64,000 bases of DNA from positions 1,488,001 through 1,552,000 of the forward strand of contig NZ_LT605205.1 of NCBI RefSeq assembly GCF_900095135.1, written 5' to 3'. The position numbers and the translations under genes are program-made. The notes under the pieces are model-generated. The model was not told the origin of the DNA. It saw only the letters and a list, made by a program, of their open reading frames with translations, and made no database searches. The DNA is from Proteiniphilum saccharofermentans (GTDB lineage Bacteria > Bacteroidota > Bacteroidia > Bacteroidales > Dysgonomonadaceae). Shown piece after piece: positions 1-9,490 of the stretch (position 1 is the stretch's first letter; every line of letters starts with the position of its first letter).

Positions 1-430
1 GGTTAAAGATGTCGACACTATCGTAAGAGCTTATGATATGTTCGATGCCGAACCAGTCGGCGATACGGATAATAGTTCCCATATTTCCGGGATCCTGGAT
101 ACCTTCGAGTACAAGGCATAATTGATTACTGAAATCAATTTTTTCAATCTCCTGTGATGGACGATAAAAAACACCAATAATTTGCGGTGCTGTTTTCAGA
201 AAAGTAGCCTTTTTTAATTCGTTTTCATCTGCTGCAATAATCTCTTCGGCCTTTAATTCGGGATGGGATGATAAAATGGAAGGTAATGCAGCGATCAGTT
301 GACAGCGACAAGTTCTTAATAGGTCGAAAACCAACTTCGTACCTTCTGCCACGAAAGTATTGTGTTCGTTGCGAAATTTTTTCTCGTTCAACGACCTGAT
401 ATATTTTATTTTGTTTTTACTTAAACTCAT
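1..430 (-). CDS. TrmH/SpoU-family RNA 2'-O-methyltransferase (3' part outside window)
   Basis: The minus strand reads an open frame from ATG at 430 to the window edge, about 143 residues with no stop. It begins MSLSKNKIKYIRSLNEKKF and carries the SPOUT-family segment LVLEGIQDPGNMGTIIRIAD near the edge, which is motif 1 of TrmH/SpoU methyltransferases. The preceding N-terminal part (NTFVAEGTKLVFDLL) fits the small substrate-binding domain that presents rRNA or tRNA. Such enzymes use S-adenosylmethionine to methylate a ribose 2'-hydroxyl. An in-frame TGA lies just upstream of the ATG, which fixes the start. The SAM-binding knot and C-terminus are missing, so the exact RNA target cannot be given. 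It is divergent from transketolase. Confidence 0.88.
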   Translation of the reverse strand, partial: MSLSKNKIKYIRSLNEKKFRNEHNTFVAEGTKLVFDLLRTCRCQLIAALPSILSSHPELKAEEIIAADENELKKATFLKTAPQIIGVFYRPSQEIEKIDFSNQLCLVLEGIQDPGNMGTIIRIADWFGIEHIISSYDSVDIFN

Positions 431-780
431 TCTATTCGTTCATTACGTTCATGTTGTTCGCTTCGCGTTATTTGGTTTTACCGCTGTTTGCTTCGCATTC
501 TTCGGCTTCGTCGTTGTTTCCCGCCTTGTGGAATTATTTCAAATTACAGTCGAACAACTGCGGAGCAACCATCGAACAAAAGTGTAAAAGTAGCAATATT
601 CCTCGTCCGGATTGCCAATTCACCATGAAAATCCATGAAATTGTACCAAAAAATGCGTCAAACATATCAATTATTTCAGTCTGTAAATTAAAAAAAGAAT
701 TACCTTTGTGAATAATAACCCTTTCAATGTTGAATTATATCTGAGTTGTAAATTAAGACTTTATATTTTACCGATATTTT
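431..780. other. Divergent intergenic region, no gene
   Basis: Between the methyltransferase and transketolase starts. It is rich in TTCG/CTTCG-like runs around 430-530. Short open frames exist here but show no conserved protein features. The only recognisable signal is the promoter box at 701-708. Confidence 0.5.
701..708 (+). promoter_or_regulatory. Probable -7 promoter box (TACCTTTG) for tkt-rpiB
   Basis: Exact match to the Bacteroides -7 consensus TAnnTTTG, 73 bp before the transketolase ATG. No good TTTG box lies 19 bp upstream, so this is a moderate call. Confidence 0.5.
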
Positions 781-2808
781 ATGAACGATAACACCTTACT
801 GAACAAAGCGGCCGATAATATTCGAATTCTTTCGGCATCAATGGTAGAGCGGGCGAAATCAGGCCATCCCGGTGGAGCAATGGGAGGTGCCGATTTTATT
901 AATGTCCTTTTTTCTGAGTTTTTAGAGTATGACCCCGAAGATCCGGCATGGGAATTGAGGGACCGTTTCTTTCTTGATCCGGGGCATATGTCGCCGATGC
1001 TTTATTCTGTACTTTGTCTCAGTGGCAAATATTCATTGGATGAATTGAAAGAATTCCGCCAGTGGGGTAGTCCTACCCCCGGGCATCCCGAGATTGATGT
1101 GATGCGGGGTGTGGAGAATACATCCGGGCCGTTGGGACAAGGTCATGCTTATGCCGCCGGAGCAGCCATTGCTGCCAAATTTTTACAAGCAAGACTGGGA
1201 GATGTCATAAATCACACTATTTATAGTTTTATTTCCGATGGAGGTATCCAGGAGGAAATTTCGCAAGGAGTAGGGCGTATTGCCGGTCATTTGGGATTGA
1301 ATAACCTGATCATGTTCTATGATTCTAATAATATACAGCTCTCCACTACTACCGATGCAGTTACCAGTGAGGATGTGGCGAAAAAGTATGAAGCGTGGAA
1401 CTGGAAAGTAATTACGATAGATGGTAATAATGTTGATGAAATCCGTCGTGCATTGAAAGAGGCCAAGACCGAGAATGAGAAGCCCACACTGATCATAGGT
1501 AACACCGTAATGGGGCGTGGTGCGTTAGCCGCGGATTGTACCTCATTCGAATGCCAGGTTTCTACACACGGACAACCGTTAAGTGCTGCCGGCGCTGATT
1601 TCGACCAAACCATCAGGAATTTAGGTGGTGATCCGGAAAATCCTTTCGTGATTTTCCCCGAGTCAGAAGAACTCTATGCCGGAAGAAAAGAGCAACTGAA
1701 AGAAATAGTATCTGCAAAAAGAGCAAAACAGGAGGAATGGGCAAAAGCCAATCCCGGACTGGCTGAGAAAAAGCATAAATGGTTTGCGCGTGAGTTGCCT
1801 TCTATCGACTGGGCCGCTATTCAACAGAAGCCGGATAACGCTACCCGTGCAGCTTCAGCTACCGTTTTGGGTGAGTTGGCGAAACAAGTGGAGAATATGA
1901 TCGTAGCATCAGCCGACCTCTCCAATTCGGATAAGACGGACGGTTTCTTGAAATATACAAAAGCGTTTGTGAAGAATGATTTTTCCGGTGCGTTCCTTCA
2001 GGCCGGAGTTTCCGAATTTACGATGGCTTGCCTTAGTATCGGGATGGGTCTTCATGGAGGAGTTATCCCTGCTTGTGGAACTTTCTTTGTCTTCTCTGAC
2101 TATATGAAGCCTGCCATTAGGGTAGCTGCATTGATGGAAACACCGGTCATTTTCATATGGACTCACGATGCATTCCGTGTTGGCGAAGATGGTCCCACCC
2201 ATCAACCGGTAGAACACGAAGCACAGATACGCTTGTTAGAGAAATTACAAAATCATCACGGTAAGAACTCAGTGCTTATACTTCGTCCTGCCGATGTCCA
2301 TGAGACGACTGTCGCATGGAAGATGGCGATGGAAAACAGTACGACACCTACGGGGCTGATCCTTTCCCGCCAGAATATTAAAGATCTTCCTACTTCAGGT
2401 AAATCTCGTTTCAGTGAAGCATTGAATTCCGGAAAAGGTGCTTATATCGTTCAAGATGATGCGGATTATGATGTGATATTGCTTGCTTCGGGATCAGAAG
2501 TGTCTACCTTGGTAGAAGGTGCATATCTTCTACGGGCTGACGGAGTAAAGGTACGCATAGTCTCTGTCCCGTCAGAGGGATTATTCAGGACCCAATCTCC
2601 CGAATACCAGGATTCAGTATTGCCCAAAGGGAAGAAGAAATTTGGCCTTACTGCCGGACTTCCCGTAACTTTGGAAGGGCTGGTCGGTTCCGATGGGGCA
2701 GTATGGGGGATGACATCCTTTGGATTTTCGGCTCCCTATAAGATCCTCGACGAAAAATTGGGATATACCGGAAAAAATGTTTACGAACAGGTGAAGAAAT
2801 TGTTATAA
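781..2808 (+). CDS. tkt: Transketolase
   Basis: A 675-residue cytosolic enzyme of the pentose phosphate pathway that moves two-carbon ketol units between sugar phosphates using thiamine diphosphate. The N-terminal pyrophosphate domain shows GHPGGAMGGADF, the glycine-rich GPLGQGHAYAAG and the cofactor-binding stretch beginning FISDGG. The middle domain begins near residue 350, and DAFRVGEDGPTHQPVEH is the conserved pyrimidine-domain loop. Length is normal for bacterial transketolase and the protein appears intact. The gene is followed after 1 bp by ribose-5-phosphate isomerase B, so the two form an operon for the non-oxidative pentose phosphate branch. That branch would also take up pentoses such as the arabinose released by the downstream arabinofuranosidases. 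Confidence 0.97.
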   Translation: MNDNTLLNKAADNIRILSASMVERAKSGHPGGAMGGADFINVLFSEFLEYDPEDPAWELRDRFFLDPGHMSPMLYSVLCLSGKYSLDELKEFRQWGSPTPGHPEIDVMRGVENTSGPLGQGHAYAAGAAIAAKFLQARLGDVINHTIYSFISDGGIQEEISQGVGRIAGHLGLNNLIMFYDSNNIQLSTTTDAVTSEDVAKKYEAWNWKVITIDGNNVDEIRRALKEAKTENEKPTLIIGNTVMGRGALAADCTSFECQVSTHGQPLSAAGADFDQTIRNLGGDPENPFVIFPESEELYAGRKEQLKEIVSAKRAKQEEWAKANPGLAEKKHKWFARELPSIDWAAIQQKPDNATRAASATVLGELAKQVENMIVASADLSNSDKTDGFLKYTKAFVKNDFSGAFLQAGVSEFTMACLSIGMGLHGGVIPACGTFFVFSDYMKPAIRVAALMETPVIFIWTHDAFRVGEDGPTHQPVEHEAQIRLLEKLQNHHGKNSVLILRPADVHETTVAWKMAMENSTTPTGLILSRQNIKDLPTSGKSRFSEALNSGKGAYIVQDDADYDVILLASGSEVSTLVEGAYLLRADGVKVRIVSVPSEGLFRTQSPEYQDSVLPKGKKKFGLTAGLPVTLEGLVGSDGAVWGMTSFGFSAPYKILDEKLGYTGKNVYEQVKKLL

Positions 2809-2809
2809 C

Positions 2810-3265
2810 ATGTCTTTATTCGATAATTCAGAAAAACCTATAGGGTTGGCATCCGACCATGCGGGCTATAAAGTAAAGCAATTCATCATCAAAGTGCTTC
2901 AAGAAAAAGGGATTCCCTACAGAGATTTTGGAGCCTATTCTGAGGAAAGCAGTGACTATCCCGATTTTGCTCATCCTTTGGCAAAAGCCATAGAAAACGA
3001 CGAGTGTTACCCGGGAGTAGCCATTTGTGGGACAGGGATAGGAATCAGTATTGCGTTGAATAAGCATCAGGGAGTACGTGCCGCTTTATGCTGGAATCCC
3101 GAAGTAGCCTTCCTTGCAAGAGCTCACAATGATGCGAATATCCTGGCACTGCCGGGCAGGTTGCTGAGTGAAGAGGAAATCTATGAAATATTGGTGACTT
3201 TTTTGAATACACCTTTTGAAGGAGGACGCCACCAAAGGAGAGTAAGTAAAATCCCTTGCGGATAA
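2810..3265 (+). CDS. rpiB: Ribose-5-phosphate isomerase B
   Basis: A 151-residue RpiB/LacA/LacB-family isomerase that interconverts ribose 5-phosphate and ribulose 5-phosphate. ASDHAGYKVKQ near the N-terminus is the phosphate-binding signature and CGTGIGISIALNKHQGVRAA contains the catalytic cysteine. The family length is about 145-150 residues, so it is complete. It starts 1 bp after the transketolase stop, which indicates co-transcription and probably translational coupling. Together the two genes connect pentose phosphates to glycolysis. Confidence 0.96.
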   Translation: MSLFDNSEKPIGLASDHAGYKVKQFIIKVLQEKGIPYRDFGAYSEESSDYPDFAHPLAKAIENDECYPGVAICGTGIGISIALNKHQGVRAALCWNPEVAFLARAHNDANILALPGRLLSEEEIYEILVTFLNTPFEGGRHQRRVSKIPCG

Positions 3266-3335
3266 TCTTATATGACACCCGGCTTGTCCGGCTTGAGATA
3301 TTCTGTAAATAGAACTGTTTTCCCTATTCAAACAT

Positions 3336-4346
3336 ATGAAGAAGAGGAGAAGGTATACTACACTTTTGTTATTACAACTTATCTTTTGGTTGGGTTGTAG
3401 TGATATAGGGATGCAATTCGATAATCACCCGAGGGGTAATTTCGATGCATTATGGACTATTCTGGATAGAAATTACTGTTTTTTTGAATATAAGGATATT
3501 GATTGGGATAGTGTATATAAGGAGTACAGTGCACGTATAACTTCCGATATGGACAATGATGCCCTCTTTAAATTGATGGGGCAGATGCTTGCGGAATTGA
3601 AGGACGGGCATGTGAATTTAACCGCAGCACACGACGTAACCCGTTATTGGGAATGGCAGGAAGATTATCCATCCAATTTTGATGTATCAGTACAAAAACA
3701 TTACCTGGGAAATGATTACGGCATTGCTTCCGGAATGAGATATAAAATATTGGAAGACAATATCGGTTATCTCTATTACGGTAGTTTTTCCAATGATATA
3801 GGACATGGAAACCTAGACCAGGTATTAAACAGGATGGCTATTTGTAGGGGACTTATCATTGATGTGAGGAGTAACGGCGGGGGAAGTCTCACCAATGTCG
3901 AAAAGATTACCAGCCGATTTTTTAATGAACGCCGCCTTATTGGTTATATTTCCCACAAAATCGGTCCTGGACATAACGATTTCTCCACCCTATATCCTAA
4001 ATATGTAGAAAGTTCCGACAGGGTACGTTATCAGAAACCGGTAGTTGTGCTTACCAACAGGGGATGTTACAGTGCTACCAACGAGTTTGTCAGCATCATG
4101 AAGTACGCTCCCAATGTAACTGTAATGGGCGATAAGACAGGGGGCGGTAGTGGATTGCCGTTTACTTCCGAACTGCCCAATGGCTGGTCAGTTCGTTTTT
4201 CGGCTTCCCCTATGTTCAATGCAGAAAGAGAACATATCGAATTCGGTGTAGAACCCGATATATATGTGAATATGGAAGGAGAAGACAAGGAAAAGAATAA
4301 AGATACAATAATTGAGAGAGCACGTACCTTGTTGAAAAATCAGTGA
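3336..4346 (+). CDS. S41-family (C-terminal processing/tricorn-like) peptidase, lipoprotein
   Basis: A 336-residue protein with a lipoprotein signal (KKRRRY, hydrophobic run, LGC at about residue 21), so probably anchored in the envelope. The N-terminal helical region (NFDALWTILDRNYCFFEYK) is typical of Bacteroidota S41 peptidases. The catalytic core contains DVRSNGGGSLTN and GCYSATNEF, with the candidate nucleophile Ser246. A C-terminal EFGVEPDIYV stretch matches family ends. No PDZ domain is evident. The substrate is unknown. It lies between the pentose phosphate genes and an Xaa-Pro aminopeptidase, with spacing that permits but does not prove an operon. Confidence 0.88.
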   Translation: MKKRRRYTTLLLLQLIFWLGCSDIGMQFDNHPRGNFDALWTILDRNYCFFEYKDIDWDSVYKEYSARITSDMDNDALFKLMGQMLAELKDGHVNLTAAHDVTRYWEWQEDYPSNFDVSVQKHYLGNDYGIASGMRYKILEDNIGYLYYGSFSNDIGHGNLDQVLNRMAICRGLIIDVRSNGGGSLTNVEKITSRFFNERRLIGYISHKIGPGHNDFSTLYPKYVESSDRVRYQKPVVVLTNRGCYSATNEFVSIMKYAPNVTVMGDKTGGGSGLPFTSELPNGWSVRFSASPMFNAEREHIEFGVEPDIYVNMEGEDKEKNKDTIIERARTLLKNQ

Positions 4347-4397
4347 TTATCTGTTGGGAGTAATATATTCAGAACTATACCGATAAACTAATAACGT

Positions 4398-5792
4398 ATG
4401 ATGTTTGAGGAAAGGATCTATATCGAAAGGAGAGAGAAGTTGAAGAAACAGTTTCAAACAGGGAAACTGCTTTTTCTCGGGAATGATGAATGCGGTATCA
4501 ATTATGCTGATAATACCTATTACTACCGTCAAGATAGTACATTCCTCTATTACTTCGGAATCAGTAAACCCGATTTGATCGCTTTGATTGATATCGATGG
4601 GGATAAGGAGTATGTCTTTGGGGATGATCCTACGGTCGATTCAATTGTCTGGACAGGCTCCCAGCCTAAGATCAGTGAGTTGGCTGGAAAGGCGGGTATA
4701 CACCATACAGGCGATTTGTCGGCATTCCGGAAGAAAATCTCGGGTCTCGACAAGCAGTCGGTCAAGTACCTGCCGCCTTACAGGGCTGAACATTTTCTCA
4801 AACTCAACGACTTTCTTGGATATTCGGTGGCGGAAGCCACAGCTAAAGCGAGCAGGGAGTTTATCGTTGCGGTGGCCGGGCAACGTAATATCAAATCGCA
4901 AGAAGAGATAGAGGAAATTGAAAGGGCAGTCGATGTGACGTCCGATATGCATTTAGCCGCCATGCATTATGCCCGTGCGGGGATGACTGAAGCGCAGGTA
5001 ACAGCCAGGGTGCATGAAGTGGCCATCGCAGCGGGAGGAAATCTTTCCTTCCCAATCATCGGCACTATCAACGGACAGTTCTTGCATAATCATTATCACG
5101 GAAACACCCTAAAGGAGGGAGACCTGTTTCTCCTGGATGCAGGATATGAGACTCCGTTAGGATATGCCGGTGATATGAGCAGCACCTTTCCGGTATCCCG
5201 GAAATTTACTGAGCAGCAGAAAGATATTTATCGTATCACACTCGACGCACATCATAAAGCGATTGAACTGGCTAAACCGGGTGTCAATTTCAGGGATGTG
5301 CATCTTCATGTGGGGGAAGTACTCTTCGATGGACTGAAAGCGTTAGGATTGACCAAAGGGGATACCAAAGAGGCTGTCGCCAATGGAGCACATGCGCTTT
5401 TCTTCCCGTGTGGCACCGGACACCTGATGGGACTGGATGTACACGATATGGAAAATCTCGGCGAACAGATTGTCGGTTACGCAGGTGTACCAAAAAGTAC
5501 ACAATTCGGACTGAAATCATTACGCCTGGGACGTGAATTGCAACCGGGTTTCGTGTTGACCATTGAACCTGGAATCTATTTCATTCCGGAATTGATCGAT
5601 CACTGGGAAAGCAATAAAATAAACGGCGATTTTATAAACTTCAATGAGGTCAATAAATATCGTGACTTTGGAGGAATCCGCAACGAAGAGGATATCCTAA
5701 TCACTGAAACGGGTAACCGGGTACTCGGAAAACCACTCGCCAAGACAATTGAAGAAGTAGAGTCGGAACGCGAAAAAGCCTGGCTTGGTTGA
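4398..5792 (+). CDS. pepP: Xaa-Pro aminopeptidase (M24B)
   Basis: A 464-residue metallopeptidase that removes an N-terminal residue preceding proline, probably cytosolic because no signal peptide is seen. An N-terminal creatinase-like domain (residues about 1-165) is followed by the pita-bread catalytic domain. Metal ligands are visible in LLDAGYETPLGYAGDMSSTF (two Asp), GTGHLMGLDVHD (His), LTIEPGIYF (Glu) and the terminal GGIRNEEDILIT (Glu). Two adjacent ATG codons (4398 and 4401) could serve as start. Proline specificity fits a role in finishing proline- or hydroxyproline-rich peptides, in line with the HypD-like enzyme that follows, although this family is also a general housekeeping peptidase. 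Confidence 0.93.
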   Translation: MMFEERIYIERREKLKKQFQTGKLLFLGNDECGINYADNTYYYRQDSTFLYYFGISKPDLIALIDIDGDKEYVFGDDPTVDSIVWTGSQPKISELAGKAGIHHTGDLSAFRKKISGLDKQSVKYLPPYRAEHFLKLNDFLGYSVAEATAKASREFIVAVAGQRNIKSQEEIEEIERAVDVTSDMHLAAMHYARAGMTEAQVTARVHEVAIAAGGNLSFPIIGTINGQFLHNHYHGNTLKEGDLFLLDAGYETPLGYAGDMSSTFPVSRKFTEQQKDIYRITLDAHHKAIELAKPGVNFRDVHLHVGEVLFDGLKALGLTKGDTKEAVANGAHALFFPCGTGHLMGLDVHDMENLGEQIVGYAGVPKSTQFGLKSLRLGRELQPGFVLTIEPGIYFIPELIDHWESNKINGDFINFNEVNKYRDFGGIRNEEDILITETGNRVLGKPLAKTIEEVESEREKAWLG

Positions 5793-6108
5793 TGTAATGA
5801 TTAGATGATGTGTAAATGTGATGATATAAATATGATGTGCTAATATGCCAATGTAATGATGTGAATAATTGGTAATTAGTAATTGGTAATTGGTAATTAG
5901 TAATTATAATCATCAAATAAGTAAATCTACAAATCAATATAACATGTACTGTAGTCAACACATAATATCCCTATACCATAACAACGGGAAGCGCTTGTTC
6001 TCCTGCTGGATGTGTTGATGTGCTCTCTTTCTGTTCGTTTTTTATTTACTCGGATCCTTCCGGGTAATTTTCCGCTTATCTATCTATTTACCCTTAAAAT
6101 TTACGAAT
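5793..6108. other. AT-rich intergenic region, no gene
   Basis: Spacer between the aminopeptidase and the glycyl radical enzyme. Apart from the short tandem repeat at 5867-5905, no gene, terminator or TAnnTTTG box was recognised. Confidence 0.5.
5867..5905. repeat. Short tandem repeat of AATTGGTAATTAGT-type units
   Basis: A 39-bp stretch made of alternating AATTGGT and AATTAGT heptamers. Such strings are common slippage-prone spacers in Bacteroidales genomes. No function is inferred. Confidence 0.7.
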
Positions 6109-8565
6109 ATGTTTGAAGAGCTTAAAATAAAAAATAATGTCCCTGAACGAAAAGCATATCAGGAGGGCAATTTCTATACAGGCAGTACTCCGAAACCGGG
6201 AATGAACGACCGGATACGTACTCTGCGGGAAGAGAGCGTCTCAACCCCGGCATCCCTTTCCATCGAGCGGGCACTGATAGAAACCGCGTTCTATAAAGAG
6301 AACAACGGAAAATATGCTACTCCTGTGATGCGTGCGTTGAATTTTTTGGAGATCTGCGAAAAAAAGAGCATTTACATCGGAACGAATGAGCTGATCGTAG
6401 GTGAACGGGGAGAGAAACCCAAGGCGGTATATACATTTCCCGAACTGACCTGCCATTCTGTGGAAGATCTGCATGTGTTGAATACACGTGAACAGCAACG
6501 TTATGTGATCAGTGAGGAGGATATCGATATTTACCGGCGTGAGGTAATCCCTTATTGGAAAGGTCGCTCACAGCGTGACCGTATTTTCAACCATGTCCCC
6601 GGTGAGTGGAAAGCGGCTTACGAAGCCGGTCTGTTCACCGAATTCATGGAACAGCGAGCACCCGGACATACCTGTATGGATGGTAAGATCTACCGGAAAG
6701 GGATGCTCGATTTCAAAAGGGAGATAGAGGAAGAAATAGCAAAACTCGATTATTGCAATGATCCCGAAGCACTTGACAAAGAAGACCAGTTACATGCCAT
6801 GGCCATATCCTGCGATGCCATTATTCGACTGGCCGAGCGTCATGCCGAAAAAGCCGAAGAGATGGCCCGCCATGAAAAGGATCCGGCACGGGTAGAAGAA
6901 TTGAACCGTATCGCCGAAGTATGCCGGAGGGTGCCCGCCCATGCCCCGCGTAACTTTTGGGAAGCGATCCAGATGTATTGGTTTATTCATCTGGGGGTGA
7001 TTACGGAGCTGAACGGCTGGGATGCCTTTAACCCCGGCCATTTCGACCAGCACCTGGCGCCGTTCTATCAAAACGACCTTGAAAACGGGACGTTGACGCG
7101 CGAGGAGGCAAAGGAGCTGCTCTGCTGCTTCTGGATCAAGGTGAACAACCAGCCGGCACCGCCAAAAGTGGGGATCACAGCCAATGAAAGCGGCACCTAT
7201 AACGACTTTACCAATATTAATATCGGAGGCGTGAAACCGGATGGCTCAGATGGTGTGAACGATGTTTCCTATCTGATGCTCGAAGTGATAGAGGAGTTAC
7301 ATATCCTGCAACCGGGCAATTCGGTGCATATTGCATCCGTAACTCCGAACCGTTTTCTGCATGCCGCCATTAAAGTGATCCGTCAGGGGCATGGCTATCC
7401 GTCTGTATTCAATCCCGATGTTTATATTCAGGAAATGTTGCGCTCCGGAAAATCTTTGAGAGATGCCCGGGAGGGAGGATGCAGCGGATGTATTGAGGTG
7501 GGTGCGTTCGGAAAAGAGGCTTATCTGCTGACCGGCTATTTAAATGTTCCCAAGATACTGGAAATTACACTCTTCAACGGCGTTGATCCCGTGACCGGAA
7601 AAAAGGTAGGTATCGAGACCGGTGATCCGCGTAATTTTACATCCTATGATGAGTTATATCAAGCCTTTCATGCCCAATTGAAATATATTATCGACCTGAA
7701 AATAAAAGTCAACCACTACATCGACCGGATGTATGCCCGCTATTTCCCTGCTACCTTCCTGTCGGTGCTGATTGATGACTGCATCAAAAAAGGACGTGAT
7801 TATTATAACGGTGGCCCGCGATACAATACAACCTATATTCAATGTACGGGGCTGGGAACAGTAACCGATTCCCTCTCTTCCCTCAAAAAACATGTCTTTG
7901 AGGTGAAAGATATCAGAATAGATCAGTTGCTGTACGCGATTTCCGTCAACTTCGAAGGAGAAGAGGTGTTGCGCCAGCGGATCATCAACCACACTCCTTT
8001 CTTCGGGAACGACGATGATTATGCCGACAACATTGCAGTGAAGGTGTATGACGATCTGTTCGACCTGATCGATAACCGGCCAAACGGGAAGCCGGGTGGT
8101 AAATACCATCTGAACATGTTGTCCACCACCTGCCATAACTATTTTGGAAACGTGATGGGCGCCATGCCTAACGGGCGTCTGGCAGGAAAAGCCATTTCCG
8201 ATGGTACATCACCCTCACACGGATGCGATACGCACGGCCCTTCTGCGGTGATTCGTTCCCTCAGTAAACTGGATCAGGTGAAATCGGGGGGTACGTTGTT
8301 GAATTTACGTTTCCTACCCAGCCTTCTCCGGCGAGACGAAGACGTAGCGAAATTGGGAAACCTTATCCGAAGCTATTTTGCACAGGGAGGACACCACGTG
8401 CAATTCAATATTGTGGATACAGCTACGTTGATCGCGGCCCGCGACAATCCCGAGGAATACAAGGATCTGCTGGTGAGGATGGCGGGTTACAGTGATTATT
8501 TCAACGACATGCACGAAAACCTGAAACAGGAGATTATCGAACGTACTGAAAACGAATCGTTCTAA
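6109..8565 (+). CDS. hypD: Glycyl radical enzyme, HypD-like (4-hydroxyproline dehydratase clade)
   Basis: An 818-residue oxygen-sensitive cytosolic radical enzyme. The thiyl-radical site is GGCSGCIEVGAFGKEAY, with Cys461 and Glu463. A C-x-E pattern marks the dehydratase/eliminase class rather than pyruvate formate-lyase. The glycyl radical site is VRMAGYSDYF, with Gly793 near the C-terminus. Long stretches follow the pattern I recall for Clostridioides HypD, including LREESV..SIERAL, AAYEAGLFTEFMEQRAPGHT, NNQPAPPKVGIT and FGKEAYLLTGYLN. HypD dehydrates trans-4-hydroxy-L-proline to pyrroline-5-carboxylate. Its activase follows after 11 bp. The usual partner ProC is not in this window. Related clade members act on other proline derivatives, so the exact substrate remains uncertain. 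Confidence 0.8.
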   Translation: MFEELKIKNNVPERKAYQEGNFYTGSTPKPGMNDRIRTLREESVSTPASLSIERALIETAFYKENNGKYATPVMRALNFLEICEKKSIYIGTNELIVGERGEKPKAVYTFPELTCHSVEDLHVLNTREQQRYVISEEDIDIYRREVIPYWKGRSQRDRIFNHVPGEWKAAYEAGLFTEFMEQRAPGHTCMDGKIYRKGMLDFKREIEEEIAKLDYCNDPEALDKEDQLHAMAISCDAIIRLAERHAEKAEEMARHEKDPARVEELNRIAEVCRRVPAHAPRNFWEAIQMYWFIHLGVITELNGWDAFNPGHFDQHLAPFYQNDLENGTLTREEAKELLCCFWIKVNNQPAPPKVGITANESGTYNDFTNINIGGVKPDGSDGVNDVSYLMLEVIEELHILQPGNSVHIASVTPNRFLHAAIKVIRQGHGYPSVFNPDVYIQEMLRSGKSLRDAREGGCSGCIEVGAFGKEAYLLTGYLNVPKILEITLFNGVDPVTGKKVGIETGDPRNFTSYDELYQAFHAQLKYIIDLKIKVNHYIDRMYARYFPATFLSVLIDDCIKKGRDYYNGGPRYNTTYIQCTGLGTVTDSLSSLKKHVFEVKDIRIDQLLYAISVNFEGEEVLRQRIINHTPFFGNDDDYADNIAVKVYDDLFDLIDNRPNGKPGGKYHLNMLSTTCHNYFGNVMGAMPNGRLAGKAISDGTSPSHGCDTHGPSAVIRSLSKLDQVKSGGTLLNLRFLPSLLRRDEDVAKLGNLIRSYFAQGGHHVQFNIVDTATLIAARDNPEEYKDLLVRMAGYSDYFNDMHENLKQEIIERTENESF

Positions 8566-8576
8566 AACGAAAGTCG

Positions 8577-9482
8577 ATGCCTTTCCTCTTTGACATAAAA
8601 CGGTATTCGATCAACGACGGCCCCGGGGTGCGGGTTACGGTCTTTTTCAAAGGCTGTCCGCTTTCGTGCCGATGGTGTCATAATCCCGAAAGTATTTCTT
8701 TTAAGACCGAGAAACTGTATAATAAAAGCAAATGTATCGGATGTGGATCGTGTGTGGCGGTATGCCCCGAAAAGGCACTTACGTTGACTGAAACAGACGG
8801 AGTGATTACCGATTTCGAAAAATGCATTCTCTGCGGAAAGTGTGCCGAAGTGTGTCCCACCAAAGCCATCGAGATGAGCGGGCGGAACTATTCCGAGGAG
8901 GAAGTGATGGCAGCCGTGCTGAAAGAGACCCATATGATGGATGCTTCGGGTGGTGGGGTTACTTTCTCAGGCGGTGAACCGTTGATGTACCCCGCAGCAT
9001 TGAAAAGCCTGCTGATCAGGTGCGGACGGGAAGGGATCCATCGGGCAGTCGATACCTCGGGTAGTGTGAGATCGGCGGTGGTGGAAGATATCCTGCCTTA
9101 CACAGATCTCTTTCTCTATGATTTGAAAGTGATGAATGCAAAGACCCATCGAACGTGGGTGGGAGCAGATAATACACTTATCCTGAAAAATCTCAGGTTG
9201 ATTTCCGATAACGACAAGGAATATCATATCCGTATTCCTTTGGTGGAAGGAGTAAATACCGATAATGAAAATATAATGGAGACAATCGCTTTTCTGAACG
9301 GATTGAAACGAAAACCGACCGTTGTAGGGTTGTTGCCATATCACAATATCGCTTCGAAAAAATATGAGAAACTGGGAAAAACGTACAGCGAAAACGGTAT
9401 GGCGGAACCGTCACAAGAAAGGCTGGCACAAATTCTCTCTGCTTTCACGAAAAACGGATTGAATGCAGTGATTGGCGGCTGA
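8577..9482 (+). CDS. Glycyl-radical enzyme activating enzyme (radical SAM)
   Basis: A 301-residue radical SAM protein that installs the glycyl radical on the enzyme encoded immediately upstream. The cluster motif CxxxCxxC is in FFKGCPLSCRWCHNPES. Two ferredoxin-type cysteine sets follow (KCIGCGSCVAVCPEKA and KCILCGKCAEVCPTKA), as in activases of the dehydratase GREs and unlike plain PflA. TFSGGEPLM is the SAM-binding GGE motif. It starts 11 bp after hypD and ends 8 bp from the convergent end of the regulator gene, with no terminator visible between them. Confidence 0.94.
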   Translation: MPFLFDIKRYSINDGPGVRVTVFFKGCPLSCRWCHNPESISFKTEKLYNKSKCIGCGSCVAVCPEKALTLTETDGVITDFEKCILCGKCAEVCPTKAIEMSGRNYSEEEVMAAVLKETHMMDASGGGVTFSGGEPLMYPAALKSLLIRCGREGIHRAVDTSGSVRSAVVEDILPYTDLFLYDLKVMNAKTHRTWVGADNTLILKNLRLISDNDKEYHIRIPLVEGVNTDNENIMETIAFLNGLKRKPTVVGLLPYHNIASKKYEKLGKTYSENGMAEPSQERLAQILSAFTKNGLNAVIGG

Positions 9483-9490
9483 TATTATTT

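Noticed and set aside
360-711. Two small overlapping plus-strand frames upstream of transketolase
   Set aside because: They overlap the methyltransferase start and an AT/TTCG-rich leader, have no conserved features, and cover the tkt promoter box.
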